Positions 35,454 through 45,016 are shown, counted from the stretch's first letter. The stretch: 64,000 nt of DNA from Sphingomonas sp. Leaf208 (GCF_001421415.1 NZ_LMKH01000012.1:1-64000); one strand, 5' to 3'. The notes: a model not told the origin generated them from the sequence alone. Made by a program: numbers and translations.

Positions 35454-35917
35454 CGGGCGGCATGCTGCTCGCTCTCGCTCTGCTTCAAGCCATTGTCGCT
35501 GCGCCGCCGCCCGCGGGTACGCCGCAACCACCCGCGACGATCTTCGCCGAGCCCGCCGCGCTGTTCATCGCCGCGTGCGATACGAACGGTGATGGCCGCG
35601 TGACGCAAGCCGAGCTGACCGCGGGCGTCGCGCGGAGCTATGCCACCGCCGAGGGTGCAGCGACCGGATCGATCGGGTACATCGCCTTTGCCGACTGGGC
35701 GCAGGCGTGGCTCGGCGATCGCAATGCGTTGCCGAGCCCGTTCGAGGTCGATCGTGACGGCGACAACCGGATCACGCTGGCCGAACTCCAAGCGCGGTTC
35801 GCGCAGTTCTTCACGCGGTTCGACCGCGACAAGGATGGCGTGCTGACCCGCGCCGAACTCATCACCATCCGCGGCGCGCCGGCCGGCGATCGCTACGGCA
35901 TCCGCAAGAAACGTTGA
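35450..35917 (+). CDS. EF-hand calcium-binding protein, exported
   Basis: A 155-residue protein with an N-terminal signal peptide and three EF-hand loops: [12 protein letters not shown] (44-55), [12 protein letters not shown] (101-112) and [12 protein letters not shown] (125-136); a degenerate fourth may lie near 70-85. It should bind calcium in the periplasm. Its start overlaps the queA stop by 4 nt and it ends 1 nt before tgt, so it is embedded in the queuosine operon without an obvious functional link. Confidence 0.9.
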   Translation: MTGGMLLALALLQAIVAAPPPAGTPQPPATIFAEPAALFIAACDTNGDGRVTQAELTAGVARSYATAEGAATGSIGYIAFADWAQAWLGDRNALPSPFEVDRDGDNRITLAELQARFAQFFTRFDRDKDGVLTRAELITIRGAPAGDRYGIRKKR

Positions 35918-35918
35918 T

Positions 35919-37067
35919 ATGACTCGTCCCCGCTTCGACTTCACCATCTCTGCCACCGACGGCAAGGCGCGCACCGGCGTCATCGCGATGCAGCGCGGCG
36001 ACATCCGCACGCCAGCGTTCATGCCGGTCGGCACCGCCGCCACCGTCAAGGGGATGAAGCCCGCCGACGTCGTCGGTGCAGGCGCGGACATCATCCTCGG
36101 CAACACCTATCATTTGATGTTGCGGCCGGGCGCCGAGCGGGTCGCGCGGCTGGGTGGTCTGCACGCGTTCTCGGGCTGGTCGAAGCCGATCCTCACCGAT
36201 TCCGGCGGCTATCAGGTGATGAGCCTTGCCGACCTGACCAAGCGGTCAGAGGAAGGCGTCTCGTTCAAGTCGCACCTCGACGGCACACGGCATCTGCTGA
36301 GCCCGGAGCGGTCGATAGAGATCCAGCGGCTGCTCGGCTCGAACATCGTCATGGCGTTCGACGAACTCGTGCCGACGACGTCGACGCGTGAAGTGCAGGC
36401 GGCGGCGATGGAGCGATCGATGCGCTGGGCCAAGCGGTCGCGCGCGGCGTTCGATGCGGGTGAAGATCATGCCGAGAACAACGCGATCTTCGGCATCCAG
36501 CAGGGTGCGCTGAACGAGGGCTTCCGCAAGTCGTCTGCGGATGCGCTGATCGATATCGGCTTCGATGGCTATGCGGTTGGCGGACTCGCGGTCGGCGAGG
36601 GCCAGGAGGCGATGTTCGGGTGTCTTGACTTCGCGCCGGACCAGTTGCCGGTCGACAAGCCGCGCTATCTGATGGGGGTCGGCAAGCCCGACGACATCGT
36701 CGGTGCGGTCGAGCGCGGGATCGACATGTTCGATTGCGTGATGCCGACCAGGTCGGGTCGCACCGGCCAGGCCTTTACGCGCACCGGGCCAATCAACATC
36801 CGCAACGCGAAGTTCGCCGAGGATATGGGGCCGCTCGATCCCACCTGCCCCTGCCCGGTCTGCGCGACCTGGGGCCGGGCGTATCTGCATCACCTCGTCC
36901 GGTCGGGCGAAATGCTTGGCGCAATGCTCATGACGGAGCATAACATCTGGTTCTACGAAACGCTGATGGCGGATCTGCGGGCGGCTATCGCCTCGGGCAC
37001 GCTGACGCAGTTCGCGAATGATTTCCGTGGCGTGTATGCCCGGAAGAGTGAAGGAGAGCCCAAGTGA
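35919..37067 (+). CDS. tgt: tRNA-guanine(34) transglycosylase
   Basis: Exchanges guanine 34 for preQ1 in tRNAs for Asp, Asn, His and Tyr. 382 residues with the substrate-binding D94 ([12 protein letters not shown]), [12 protein letters not shown], the nucleophile D272 in [11 protein letters not shown], and the zinc site CPCPVC with a distal histidine in [11 protein letters not shown]. Full length. Followed with GTGA overlap by a small membrane protein. Confidence 0.97.
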   Translation: MTRPRFDFTISATDGKARTGVIAMQRGDIRTPAFMPVGTAATVKGMKPADVVGAGADIILGNTYHLMLRPGAERVARLGGLHAFSGWSKPILTDSGGYQVMSLADLTKRSEEGVSFKSHLDGTRHLLSPERSIEIQRLLGSNIVMAFDELVPTTSTREVQAAAMERSMRWAKRSRAAFDAGEDHAENNAIFGIQQGALNEGFRKSSADALIDIGFDGYAVGGLAVGEGQEAMFGCLDFAPDQLPVDKPRYLMGVGKPDDIVGAVERGIDMFDCVMPTRSGRTGQAFTRTGPINIRNAKFAEDMGPLDPTCPCPVCATWGRAYLHHLVRSGEMLGAMLMTEHNIWFYETLMADLRAAIASGTLTQFANDFRGVYARKSEGEPK

Positions 37068-37261
37068 CCATCAAGATCGACAGCGATACCCCGAACGAAA
37101 TCCTTGCCGCCGCCAAGGAGGCGAAGCTGCAGGCCGAGGCCGCCGCGCACAACGCCGCGGAGAAGGCCAAGAGCTGGCCGCTCGCGAAGATCGGGCTGGG
37201 CGTCGGCATCGGCTCGGCGGCGATCGCAGGCGCGGTGCTGTTCGCGAACCGCAACAAGTAA
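37064..37261 (+). CDS. Small membrane protein (65 aa)
   Basis: Starts with GTG overlapping the tgt stop. It has an Ala/Glu/Lys-rich amphipathic helix (residues 10-38) and one membrane helix (about 43-62, [19 protein letters not shown]), ending NRNK. No named family. Translational coupling to tgt and a tight 8-nt gap to the peptidase gene support it being real. Confidence 0.75.
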   Translation: MTIKIDSDTPNEILAAAKEAKLQAEAAAHNAAEKAKSWPLAKIGLGVGIGSAAIAGAVLFANRNK

Positions 37262-37269
37262 GGACTTCC

Positions 37270-40101
37270 ATGCGCCTCCTCCGCTCCGCTTTGCTGCTGA
37301 CCGCAGCGTCTTTCCCGGTAGCGGTGGGGGCGCAGACCGCACCTACCCCGACGCAGGTTTCGGTGAAGCCGATCGCCTATACCGAACGCACCTTGCCGAA
37401 TGGCCTGCGCGTGTATGCGATCCGCGACACCGGCACGCCGAACGTGTCGGTGCAGGTCTGGTACGACGTCGGCTCGAAGGACGACCCCAAGGGCAAGTCC
37501 GGGTTCGCGCACATGTTCGAGCACCTCATGTTCAAGTCGACGCGTAACCTGGTGTCGGAGCAGATGGACCGGCTGACCGAGGATGTCGGCGGCTACAACA
37601 ATGCGTCGACCAACGACGACTATACCAATTATTACGAGGTGATCCCGGCCAACCACCTCCAGCGTCTGCTGTTTGCGGAAGCCGATCGGATGGCGAGCCT
37701 CGTCGTCGAGCCAAAGAGCTTCGGCTCGGAGCGCGATGTGGTGAAGGAGGAGCTTCGCCAGAGTACGCTCTCGCGGCCGTACGGAAAGCTGTTCTCTCTC
37801 TATTATCCGGCGCTTGCGTATACCGCGCACCCTTATGCACGCGGGACAATCGGCAGCCTGGAGAATCTGGAAGCCGCCGGGATCGACGACGTCCGGGCGT
37901 TCCATGCGACCTATTATCGGCCGGATAACGCAATCCTTGTGGTGTCGGGCAATTTCGATCCGGCGCAGTTGAACGGCTGGGTCGACCAGTATTTCGCGGG
38001 GATAAAGAAGCCGAGCGCGGCTATCCCGCGGGTGACAGTGGCCGAGCCCGCGCGGACCAAGGCGGTGACGCGGACCGTGTACGAGCCCAACACGCCACTG
38101 CCTGCGGTGCTGGTAAGCTATCATGTACCGGCGGATCGCGATGCGGATATCGCGGCGTTAACGGTGCTGAAGGCGGTGCTGGCGACCGGCGAGAGTTCGC
38201 GGCTGTACGAGAGCGTCGTGTACCGCGACCAGCTTGCGCAGTCGGCCGAGGCGTTCCTCGATACCAAGCAGGCGACCGGCAACATGGTCGTTTACGCGAT
38301 CCTGGCGGGCGGCAAGACGGTCGAGGCGGGTGAAGCAGCGTTGAAGCGCGAGATCGCGCGGTTCCGCGATGCGCCGGTGACCGCTGCCGAACTGGCGGAG
38401 GCGAAGAACGAAATCCTCACCCAGTCGATCCAGTCTCGCGAGACCGCCGAGGGCAAGGCGAGCACGCTGGCGTCTGACGTGCTGGTCGACGGCGACCCGC
38501 AGGCAGCTGACAAGCAATTGGCGGCCATTGCGCGGGTGACGGCGGTGGATATCCAGCGGGTTGCGCGGAAATATCTTGGTGACAACCAGTCGGCGACGAT
38601 CCGGTACATGCCACTCGCGGCCAAGCCTGCGGGCGGTGTCGCGGATGCGATCACGGTTGCACCGACGGTGCAGGTTGCCGACCTGAAGGCGCCGGCGAAT
38701 ATCGAGATCGTGACGCCTGCGCCGGAAGGGCAGCGGGTCCAGCCGCCTGCGCCAAGCACACCGGTATCGCCGACGATCCCGCAGCCTGTGGAGACGCGGC
38801 TCGCGAACGGTATGCGGCTGGTCACGGTGGAGCGGCACGACCTGCCGATCGTTACCGCGTATCTGGTGACCGCGGGCGGTGCGGCGACCGATCCGGCGAA
38901 CCGCGCCGGCGTCAGCAGCTTGTCGGCGGAACTGCTCACCAAGGGCACCAAGACGCGCTCGGCCACGCAGATCGCGCGTGCGGTCGAAGGGCTTGGCGGC
39001 GCGATCGGCAGTTCGGCTGGCAGCGATGGCGCCGCGGTCGACGTGACGGTGAAGTCGGACCAGCTTGCGCCGGCGATGGCGATCCTCGCCGACGTCTCGA
39101 TCAACCCGGCCTTTGCGCCCGAGGAGATCGAGCGCGCGCGGACGCAGCAGGTCGATGCGGTGACGCTCGCGTTGAAGGATCCGGCCCAAGTCGCAGGTCT
39201 GGTTGCGGATCGCGCGGTGCTTGGGGCATCGCCCTATGGCGCGCCTAACGGGGGCACGCCGCTGTCGCTGAAGGCGATCACGCGGGCCGACATCACGGCG
39301 GCGTATGCGCGGAGTTTCCAGCCGGGCCAGGCGACGCTGATCATGGTCGGCGACGTCACTGCCGCGCGCGCCAAGGCTTTGGCGGAGGCGCAGTTCGGTT
39401 CTTGGAAATCGACCAGCACGGCAACCGCGAGCGCGCCGCAGGTCACGTACCCAAAACCTCGTGTCATCGTCGTCGACATGCCGGAAGCGGGTCAGGCGGG
39501 CGTCGTGGTTGCGCGTCCTGCGATCGCGCGTTCGGATGCACGCTATTATCCGCTCGCGGTCGGCAATACGGTCCTTGGCGGCGGCTTCTCATCACGGTTG
39601 AACCAGGAAATCCGGATCAAGCGCGGGCTGGCCTATGGCGCGAGCAGCGGGCTCGACGCGGGGAAGACGCAGGGCACGGTCGCGGCGCGGACGCAAACCA
39701 AGAACCCGACCGCTGCCGCGGTGGTGACGCTGATCGCTGCCGAGATGACGCGGATGGGGGCGTCACCCGTGTCCGCCGCAGAACTCGACACGCGCAAGGC
39801 CGTGCTGGTCGGCAATTTCGGGCGCGGGATCGAGACGACGTCGGGCGTTGCAGGAATCCTGGGCGCCTATGTTCAGAATGGCGTGCCGCTCGGTGAACTC
39901 CAGCGCTATACCGACGCGGTGGGTGCCGTCGATCCGGCGGCCGTGCAGGCGGCGGCCGTCGCGCTGCTCGACCCCAAGGCAGCCAGCATCGTCGTGGTCG
40001 GTGACGCCAAGCAGTTCATCGAGCCGCTGCGCAAAGCCTATCCGAACGTCGAGGTCATCCCCGAAGCCTCGCTGAAGCTCGACACCGCAACCTTACGGTA
40101 A
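37270..40101 (+). CDS. M16 family zinc metallopeptidase, fused two-half form
   Basis: A 943-residue exported peptidase with a signal peptide (1-21). The first half carries the inverted zinc motif H81-M-F-E84-H85 with the distal glutamate in the EADRMASL/ERDVVKEEL region; the second half (from about 500, TRLANGMRLVTVERHDLPIV) is homologous but lacks HxxEH, so it is the inactive half of the clam-shell. Such periplasmic pitrilysin-like enzymes degrade peptides. Last gene of the queA-tgt run. Confidence 0.93.
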   Translation: MRLLRSALLLTAASFPVAVGAQTAPTPTQVSVKPIAYTERTLPNGLRVYAIRDTGTPNVSVQVWYDVGSKDDPKGKSGFAHMFEHLMFKSTRNLVSEQMDRLTEDVGGYNNASTNDDYTNYYEVIPANHLQRLLFAEADRMASLVVEPKSFGSERDVVKEELRQSTLSRPYGKLFSLYYPALAYTAHPYARGTIGSLENLEAAGIDDVRAFHATYYRPDNAILVVSGNFDPAQLNGWVDQYFAGIKKPSAAIPRVTVAEPARTKAVTRTVYEPNTPLPAVLVSYHVPADRDADIAALTVLKAVLATGESSRLYESVVYRDQLAQSAEAFLDTKQATGNMVVYAILAGGKTVEAGEAALKREIARFRDAPVTAAELAEAKNEILTQSIQSRETAEGKASTLASDVLVDGDPQAADKQLAAIARVTAVDIQRVARKYLGDNQSATIRYMPLAAKPAGGVADAITVAPTVQVADLKAPANIEIVTPAPEGQRVQPPAPSTPVSPTIPQPVETRLANGMRLVTVERHDLPIVTAYLVTAGGAATDPANRAGVSSLSAELLTKGTKTRSATQIARAVEGLGGAIGSSAGSDGAAVDVTVKSDQLAPAMAILADVSINPAFAPEEIERARTQQVDAVTLALKDPAQVAGLVADRAVLGASPYGAPNGGTPLSLKAITRADITAAYARSFQPGQATLIMVGDVTAARAKALAEAQFGSWKSTSTATASAPQVTYPKPRVIVVDMPEAGQAGVVVARPAIARSDARYYPLAVGNTVLGGGFSSRLNQEIRIKRGLAYGASSGLDAGKTQGTVAARTQTKNPTAAAVVTLIAAEMTRMGASPVSAAELDTRKAVLVGNFGRGIETTSGVAGILGAYVQNGVPLGELQRYTDAVGAVDPAAVQAAAVALLDPKAASIVVVGDAKQFIEPLRKAYPNVEVIPEASLKLDTATLR

Positions 40102-40114
40102 GCGATTGCTGCTA

Positions 40115-40153
40115 CGGATTCAGTCCGTCCCGCGGTGGGACGGACTGAATCCG
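40115..40153. terminator. Long perfect hairpin after the M16 peptidase
   Basis: GGATTCAGTCCGTCCC and its perfect complement surround GCGGT-type loop bases. There is no T-run, so it may be a processing or Rho-linked stop, not a standard intrinsic terminator. Confidence 0.55.
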
Positions 40154-40245
40154 TGCGCGATCGGTCCGGCCAAATCGGCTATGCCCGGCTCGACAGGCAG
40201 GTACGAGGAAAGCGATTGCGCGTTAGGTTGCAGACGGTTCGGTTG

Positions 40246-41220
40246 ATGAAACGCATCTGGGCGGCGATGGTCGTCACGTTGTTGATCATAGGTGCCGGAA
40301 TCTCTGCCCACGCCGCACTCCGGGCGATGTCGGCGCGTGAAGCGGCGAACGACCGCGCGCGTGCCGCGTCTTCGGTAAAGGTTTCAGCCCCTGCCCCTAC
40401 GCTGGCTGAGCAGGAGATCGCAGCTCCTGCGGCGGGTGTTACGGGGACCATCGATCTCCCGAATTTGCCAATCCCAGCCGGTGCGACGCTCGACGCGGGC
40501 ATTGTTCCCGCACGGCCATTCTCGATGGCGAGCGCATCGGCGCTGAACCGCGACCGCGCGCTGCAATGCCTCACCGCGGCGATCTATTACGAAGCCGCAT
40601 CCGAGCCCGATGCCGGCCAGCAGGCGGTCGCGCAGGTCATCCTCAACCGCGCACGGCATCCTGCCTTCCCGGGAACGGTATGCGGCGTGGTGTACCAGGG
40701 CTCGGAACATGCCGGCTGCCAGTTCAGCTTCGCATGCGACGGCGCGATGACGCGGGTGCCCGCGCGCGCCGCATGGGTTCGCGCCGCGCGCGCGGCGGGC
40801 ATGGCCCTGGCCGGCTATGTCTACGCACCGGTCGGGTTGGCGACGCACTATCATACCTATGCCGTGACGCCTACGTGGAACCGGAGCATGGTGATGACCG
40901 ATGTCGTCGGCGCGCATTTCTTCCACCGGTGGAAGGGGTATTGGGGTACTTCGGCTGCGTTTAGTCAGCGCTACGCTGGCGGCGAACCTGTGCCGGGGCC
41001 GCATATTTCCCTGCAACCGATTGCGCCGCCGACGCCTCAGATGATCGCAGCTGCGACAGCCGGAGCTGTCTCCGTCCCGGTGCCGGCTACGGTGGTGGCG
41101 ACCGTTGCGCAGGCCAAGCCCGCTACTCAGGCACCGGCAATACCGGCTGCTTCCGACATGCTACCGCCAGAGTCGCAGATCCTCGACCGGTGGAAGGATT
41201 CGGGTAAGCCGCTGAAGTAA
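40246..41220 (+). CDS. Cell wall hydrolase (SleB / Hydrolase_2 family)
   Basis: A 324-residue protein with an N-terminal membrane anchor (about 5-25), a variable linker, and the SleB-like lytic domain: IYYEAASEPDAGQQAVAQVI with catalytic E116, then VILNRARHPAFPGTVCGVVYQ and the CQFSFACDG segment, ATHYHTYAV and NRSMVM. It cleaves peptidoglycan in the periplasm. The C-terminal 80 residues are Pro/Ala-rich. Confidence 0.92.
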   Translation: MKRIWAAMVVTLLIIGAGISAHAALRAMSAREAANDRARAASSVKVSAPAPTLAEQEIAAPAAGVTGTIDLPNLPIPAGATLDAGIVPARPFSMASASALNRDRALQCLTAAIYYEAASEPDAGQQAVAQVILNRARHPAFPGTVCGVVYQGSEHAGCQFSFACDGAMTRVPARAAWVRAARAAGMALAGYVYAPVGLATHYHTYAVTPTWNRSMVMTDVVGAHFFHRWKGYWGTSAAFSQRYAGGEPVPGPHISLQPIAPPTPQMIAAATAGAVSVPVPATVVATVAQAKPATQAPAIPAASDMLPPESQILDRWKDSGKPLK

Positions 41221-41300
41221 GTTGCGGCAACCTTCCACGGTGCTGCGTAAGCGGCCTCGGAGTTGACGTTCCTCAGAAGTTGTTTGCGCAGAGGCATAAA

Positions 41301-41336
41301 GAAAAACCCGGCTGCATCGCTGCACCCGGGTTTTTC
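41301..41336. terminator. Bidirectional intrinsic terminator
   Basis: AAAAACCCGG-C-TGCA and TGCA-C-CCGGGTTTTT flank a TCGC loop. It lies between convergent genes (40246 plus, 41367 minus) and has A- and T-runs on both sides, so it works both ways. Confidence 0.9.
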
Positions 41337-41366
41337 CTCAAATAAATCGAACCTCGGAGATCCGGC

Positions 41367-41597
41367 CTATTCGGCGGGGACCATCGACGGGATGCCGATC
41401 ATCATGCGTTCGCCACCGGGGGGGGCGGCTTCACGCGCGGCGCGGAGGATCTGGGTACGTTCGGCGCGTGAGGCCATGTCGTCCCAGGCCTTTTCGGCTC
41501 GGCGGCAGCGATCGCGGACGTTGTCGAGGAGGGCGGCATCGCCGTTGCGACGCTCTTCATCAGCGCGGGCCCGGTAAAATTCTGGATTATCGGCCAT
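41367..41597 (-). CDS. Small charged hypothetical protein (76 aa)
   Basis: MADNPEFYRARADEERRNGD followed by a predicted long helix rich in Arg, Glu and Ala (about 10-58) and a flexible GIPSMVPAE end. The first residues (NPEFYRARADEERR) recur in many sphingomonad small proteins. No known function. It ends at the bidirectional terminator. Confidence 0.7.
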   Translation of the reverse strand: MADNPEFYRARADEERRNGDAALLDNVRDRCRRAEKAWDDMASRAERTQILRAAREAAPPGGERMMIGIPSMVPAE

Positions 41598-41702
41598 GCT
41601 GGTGCGCTCCTGCGGGAAATTTCAAAGGGGTGATGCGGCGACCATGATGGCCGCCGCATCGCAACCGAGATCAGGTTGGCGGACCGTAATCCGCCAGCGA
41701 GA

Positions 41703-41915
41703 TCAATCGGCTGGCTGGAGGTTCACGGCCGACTGCTTGCCGCGCTTGTCGGGCTCGAGCTCGTAGGTGACGCGCTGGTTCTGGTTCAGCGTCGGCATGC
41801 CGGCGCGCTCAACCGCGGTGATGTGCACGAATGCATCGTTGCCGCCGCCATCCGGCGCGATGAAGCCATAGCCCTTGTCGGCGTTGAAAAACTTGACGGT
41901 TCCGGTGATAGCCAT
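41703..41915 (-). CDS. Cold-shock protein (CspA family)
   Basis: A 70-residue single cold-shock domain: TGTVKFFNADKGYGFIAPDG with RNA-binding motif KGYGFI and DAFVHI, then YELEPDKRGKQSAVNL. It binds single-stranded RNA or DNA and melts RNA secondary structure. GAAGGAGCC precedes the ATG. The transcript seems to carry a ~120-nt leader, as many csp genes do. Confidence 0.96.
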   Translation of the reverse strand: MAITGTVKFFNADKGYGFIAPDGGGNDAFVHITAVERAGMPTLNQNQRVTYELEPDKRGKQSAVNLQPAD

Positions 41916-42069
41916 GAAGTGGCTCCTTCTTAGTAGAGAGTAACCCGACGTTCGGGCGACCCGTGCCGCGGAGCAGGGAAAGAAGGAGAAAGGTGCCGCA
42001 AAGCGCCAAGAACCGTCGATATGCGACTGTAGCTGAGCGCTATATGGGCCAAGACCGCCGGAATTGCAA
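41916..42069 (-). promoter_or_regulatory. Promoter and long 5' leader of the cold-shock gene
   Basis: TTGCAA (42069-42064) and CATATA (42046-42041) are separated by 17 nt on the minus strand, giving a start near 42034 and a ~118-nt leader. TTGACC further upstream (near 42087) is an alternative -35. Long leaders that change fold with temperature are known for csp genes; this one was not folded. Confidence 0.45.
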
Positions 42070-42193
42070 ATCTTGCCGGTAAAATGGGTCAAGAACTGCG
42101 TCGATTTACGCAGATAATATTTTCGCGTGCGCCGCCATCGACCACGATAATTTAAAACGACCGGCGCCGATATTTCGACGCCGGCCGAGGGAT

Positions 42194-42607
42194 TTAACGG
42201 CAGCGGGTGTCGTTGCTGGAGCGATCCACCGCGCGCCCGGCGAGGGCGCCGCCGGCCGCACCGAGGACGGTGCCGAGCAGGCCCGAGCCGCCGGGGGCGA
42301 TGACGTTGCCGAGCACGCCGCCCGCGACTCCGCCGACGATCAGGCCAGTGGTGCCGTCGTTGCGGCGGCAATAATACCGGCCGTCATTGCCACGATAGAC
42401 GCGGTCGTTGCGCGACAGGCGGCGCTCGCGATAGCGTGCATCGTCGCGGTAATAGCGACCGGCATCGTAGCCACCGTATGCGGGATCGACCCGGTTATAG
42501 TCGTAGGAGCGATAGCGCGGGTCGACGCCGTAGCGGCTGCCCCCGTCGCCAACGCAACCGGCGACCATGGTGGAGGCGGCCAACAGGCCCAGCATCGCAA
42601 CGCGCAT
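42194..42607 (-). CDS. Lipoprotein with glycine-zipper 2TM domain
   Basis: 137 residues: signal peptide with lipobox V-A-G-C18, a Tyr/Arg/Asp-rich middle (about 20-80, many RYY and DRY repeats) and a glycine-zipper domain (about 90-130, IVGGVAGGVLGNVIAPGGSG then LLGTVLGAAGGALAGR). Such outer-membrane lipoproteins resemble SlyB/YMGG types. An in-frame start at 42757 would bury the signal peptide. Confidence 0.85.
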   Translation of the reverse strand: MRVAMLGLLAASTMVAGCVGDGGSRYGVDPRYRSYDYNRVDPAYGGYDAGRYYRDDARYRERRLSRNDRVYRGNDGRYYCRRNDGTTGLIVGGVAGGVLGNVIAPGGSGLLGTVLGAAGGALAGRAVDRSSNDTRCR

Positions 42608-42684
42608 TTCGTGTCCTTTCAGTGGGTTGATACTGAAGGCGTAATGATCGGCGCTGGCATTTGGTTGCCGGCGCCTATCCTGGA

Positions 42685-43131
42685 TCAATCCTTGAGGTTG
42701 GCGGGCACGGTGCCGCCGTTCTTCTCCAGCTCGCGCATCACGGCCTTGATCAGCCACATGTTCATCTCCGCGCTGCCGTCCTTCGCACCGGTATAGCCGA
42801 GCTCGGTGGCGAGCTCCTTGCGATTGTCGAGGCTCGAATCGAGGTCGAGCAGCTTCATCAGGTCGACGATCGACGTGCGCCAGTTGAGATCCGAACCCCT
42901 CTTCGAGGCGATGCCCGAGAGGACGGCCTCGACGTCGACCGCCTGGGCTGGCGCGGCAGGCGCAGCCTGCGGAGTCGGGGCGGCGGGCGTCGGTGCAGGC
43001 TGGGCGGCCGTGGTCTGCGGCGCGGGTGCGGGTGCCGATGCGGGCGCGGCCTTGGGCGTGCCGAAGTGGCCGCTGCCGAGCGGGCCGTGCTCACCGAAGA
43101 TGGCGGACTTGATCTTGCTGAAGATGCTCAT
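42685..43131 (-). CDS. DUF3597 family protein
   Basis: 148 residues: MSIFSKIKSAIFG at the N-terminus, an Ala/Pro-rich linker (about 28-62) and the conserved DUF3597 domain (VDVEAVLSGIASKRGSDLNW, RTSIVDLMKLLDLDSSLDNR, then KELATELGY). These resemble proteins of the LysM-like peptidoglycan/stress type but have no proven role. It is the third gene of an overlapping operon (ATGA with the 442-residue gene). Confidence 0.88.
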   Translation of the reverse strand: MSIFSKIKSAIFGEHGPLGSGHFGTPKAAPASAPAPAPQTTAAQPAPTPAAPTPQAAPAAPAQAVDVEAVLSGIASKRGSDLNWRTSIVDLMKLLDLDSSLDNRKELATELGYTGAKDGSAEMNMWLIKAVMRELEKNGGTVPANLKD

Positions 43132-44456
43132 GGGGGTACTCCGTTGACTATGCGTATGGCGGGAGAACGCCCGGTGGCGGATTTGGGTGCAGCGTCCGCA
43201 GGCGTCGGCGCCAGATTGGGTGCGGTGTGCGACTGGCCGGACGACTGGCCAGGCGACTGGCCGGGACCGGCGCCGGACGAAGCGGCGTTACCGGGTTCGG
43301 GGTCAGGCTTTCTCGGGCGATCCGGATCGAAATCACGGGCCAGCGCAGCGACGCGCGCGATATCGGTCGCGGCGACCGCATCGACCTCGTCATCCTCGAT
43401 CAGCCCGCAGCCCACCGCATAGCCGATGAACCAGCTGTCGCGGTCGGCGCCCTCGACGACGACGCGCTCGGCGGTCTCTCGGTCGTACGGCGCATCGAGG
43501 ATGATCGCCTCCTCCCGGGAACATTCGCGGCTGTACCCGTCGTCGCCGAAAGTGCCGCCATTGCCTTCGTCGAAGTCGCTCAGCGGCGGGAAGCGGGTGC
43601 GCCAGGCACTGGTGAACTCGTCCCACCAGACCGGACATTCGCCGTCGGGTCCGCCCGGTTCGACGTCCGGAAGTGCAGAAAGTGCAGACGCTGGCGCAGG
43701 TGTCGGGGGCGCAGGTTTCGGGGGCACAGGTTTGACGACAGGTTCGGGTGCGAGACTGAGCAGCCCGGCGGCCTCGGCGCGCGCCCATTGCTCGGCGGTC
43801 CAGCCGGCGCGGGCGGCGGGATCGAGATCGGCGACGTCGATCTCCGACGCGAGGCCGGCGTTGCTGCGAAGCCAGCGGTCCGCGCGGGCCAGCGCCACGA
43901 TCGGCGCCATCCCCTCCCCTGCGTCGGACGACCGGACACGCTCGCCGAGGAACAGGCCGGCGCGGGCCGGGCCGGCGTCGCGCTCGACGAGGTCGAGGAA
44001 CGCGTCGAACTCGGTCGCGATCAGGCGTGCGGCGGCATTGGTGGTCTCGCTCTCCTCGGCATGGCGATCGAGCCGGGCGAGCAGCGACATGGCGAGGCGG
44101 TTGTCGAAGCGGTGGCGTTCGATCACGTCGCCGTCGGGCTTCGTGAGGCGCTCGATCTGGCCGACCATCGCGCGACAGAACAGCGCCTCGGCGACGATCG
44201 GCCGCGCGACGAGCTTGGCGGCGTCCCAGCCGAGCGCGAACGCCGCGCCCGCTGCACGGCGGCGCAGGCTGTACGCGGCGCGTGGCGACAGGCCGACGCT
44301 GGCGGTCGCCTCGTCGACGGTGGCGCCCTCGGCGATGCGTTCGAGAAAGCCGCGCTGGCGGTCGGGGGACCAGCCGTCGATGCGCTGGCGATTTTGCCGC
44401 GCGAAGGAGTCGATGGGCGGTGCGTCGACACCCTGGTCCTGGAGAGCGGCGGTCAC
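43128..44456 (-). CDS. Hypothetical protein with N-terminal HTH-like segment (442 aa)
   Basis: Residues 20-65 (DGWSPDRQRGFLERIAEGAT followed by VDEATASVGLSPRAAYSLRR) look like a helix-turn-helix of the type seen in small terminase and transposase-like proteins. The centre (70-220) is helical, followed by a Pro-rich linker (about 235-260) and an acidic C-terminal region with WWDEF and RDSWFIGYAVGCGLIEDDE. No family is known to me. It overlaps both neighbours by 4 nt, so the three form one unit (44695 to 42685). Confidence 0.7.
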   Translation of the reverse strand: MTAALQDQGVDAPPIDSFARQNRQRIDGWSPDRQRGFLERIAEGATVDEATASVGLSPRAAYSLRRRAAGAAFALGWDAAKLVARPIVAEALFCRAMVGQIERLTKPDGDVIERHRFDNRLAMSLLARLDRHAEESETTNAAARLIATEFDAFLDLVERDAGPARAGLFLGERVRSSDAGEGMAPIVALARADRWLRSNAGLASEIDVADLDPAARAGWTAEQWARAEAAGLLSLAPEPVVKPVPPKPAPPTPAPASALSALPDVEPGGPDGECPVWWDEFTSAWRTRFPPLSDFDEGNGGTFGDDGYSRECSREEAIILDAPYDRETAERVVVEGADRDSWFIGYAVGCGLIEDDEVDAVAATDIARVAALARDFDPDRPRKPDPEPGNAASSGAGPGQSPGQSSGQSHTAPNLAPTPADAAPKSATGRSPAIRIVNGVPP

Positions 44457-44695
44457 TTGCGCATGGTCCGGGCGAGCGCGGTCCAGCGGTCGCGGTTGGC
44501 GGCGATCTCCGGCGATACGGGGATGCGGGTGCCGATCCGGCCGGCGTCGACATGCGCTTGCCAGGCGATGACGTGGCGGACCGCGTCTGGGAGGTGGTCG
44601 GGGATCGGGGGCTCGCAGCGCGGCCTGGGGGCGGGCACGGCGCGCCTGGCCAAGTGGCAGGGTCGCGGATCTTCCGGGGTGGGTGCGTTTGCCAT
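44453..44695 (-). CDS. Small hypothetical protein (80 aa), first gene of the DUF3597 operon
   Basis: MANAPTPEDPRPCHLARRAV, Pro/Arg-rich, with a helical end (DAVRHVIAWQAHVDAGRIGT). Stop overlaps the start of the 442-residue gene (ATGA). No family recognised. The in-frame ATG at 44797 lies in a repeat and is not used. Confidence 0.65.
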   Translation of the reverse strand: MANAPTPEDPRPCHLARRAVPAPRPRCEPPIPDHLPDAVRHVIAWQAHVDAGRIGTRIPVSPEIAANRDRWTALARTMRK

Positions 44696-44789
44696 GGTCG
44701 ATCCTCGCCTGAGAGAGGACCGATCAGGTATGCCGGATCGGGGTGTGTAGGACAGCGGTTTCGGGGGGGGGGGCTCGTCATAACACCCC

Positions 44790-44875
44790 CTCGTCATCCT
44801 AACGAAAGTCAGGACCCAGGGTTACGGGGCATGGCGCTTTTGGCTCTGGGTCCTGACTTTCGTCAGGATGACGGA
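44790..44875. repeat. Palindromic repeat family A, paired copy
   Basis: GTCATCCTAACGAAAGTCAG GACCCAGG and inverted CTGGGTCCTGACTTTCGTCA GGATGACGG. The 549-nt gap 44696-45244 is filled by families A, B and D and shows no gene. Confidence 0.85.
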
Positions 44876-44957
44876 GTGGGGGATGAGGGCGTGGCGTGGG
44901 TGATGAAACCAGTGCTCATCGATCTTGAACACGCGTTAGCGCGCGATACGACGCCCT

Positions 44958-45016
44958 CCTTGTTCTCCCGCGAAGGCGGGAGCCCAGTCTGGATCCCCGC
45001 CTTCGCGGGGAAACAG
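44958..45016. repeat. Palindromic repeat family B, paired copy
   Basis: CTTGTTCTCCCGCGAAGGCG GGAGCCCAG and inverted CTGGATCCCCGCCTTCGCGG GGAAACAGG. Confidence 0.8.
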
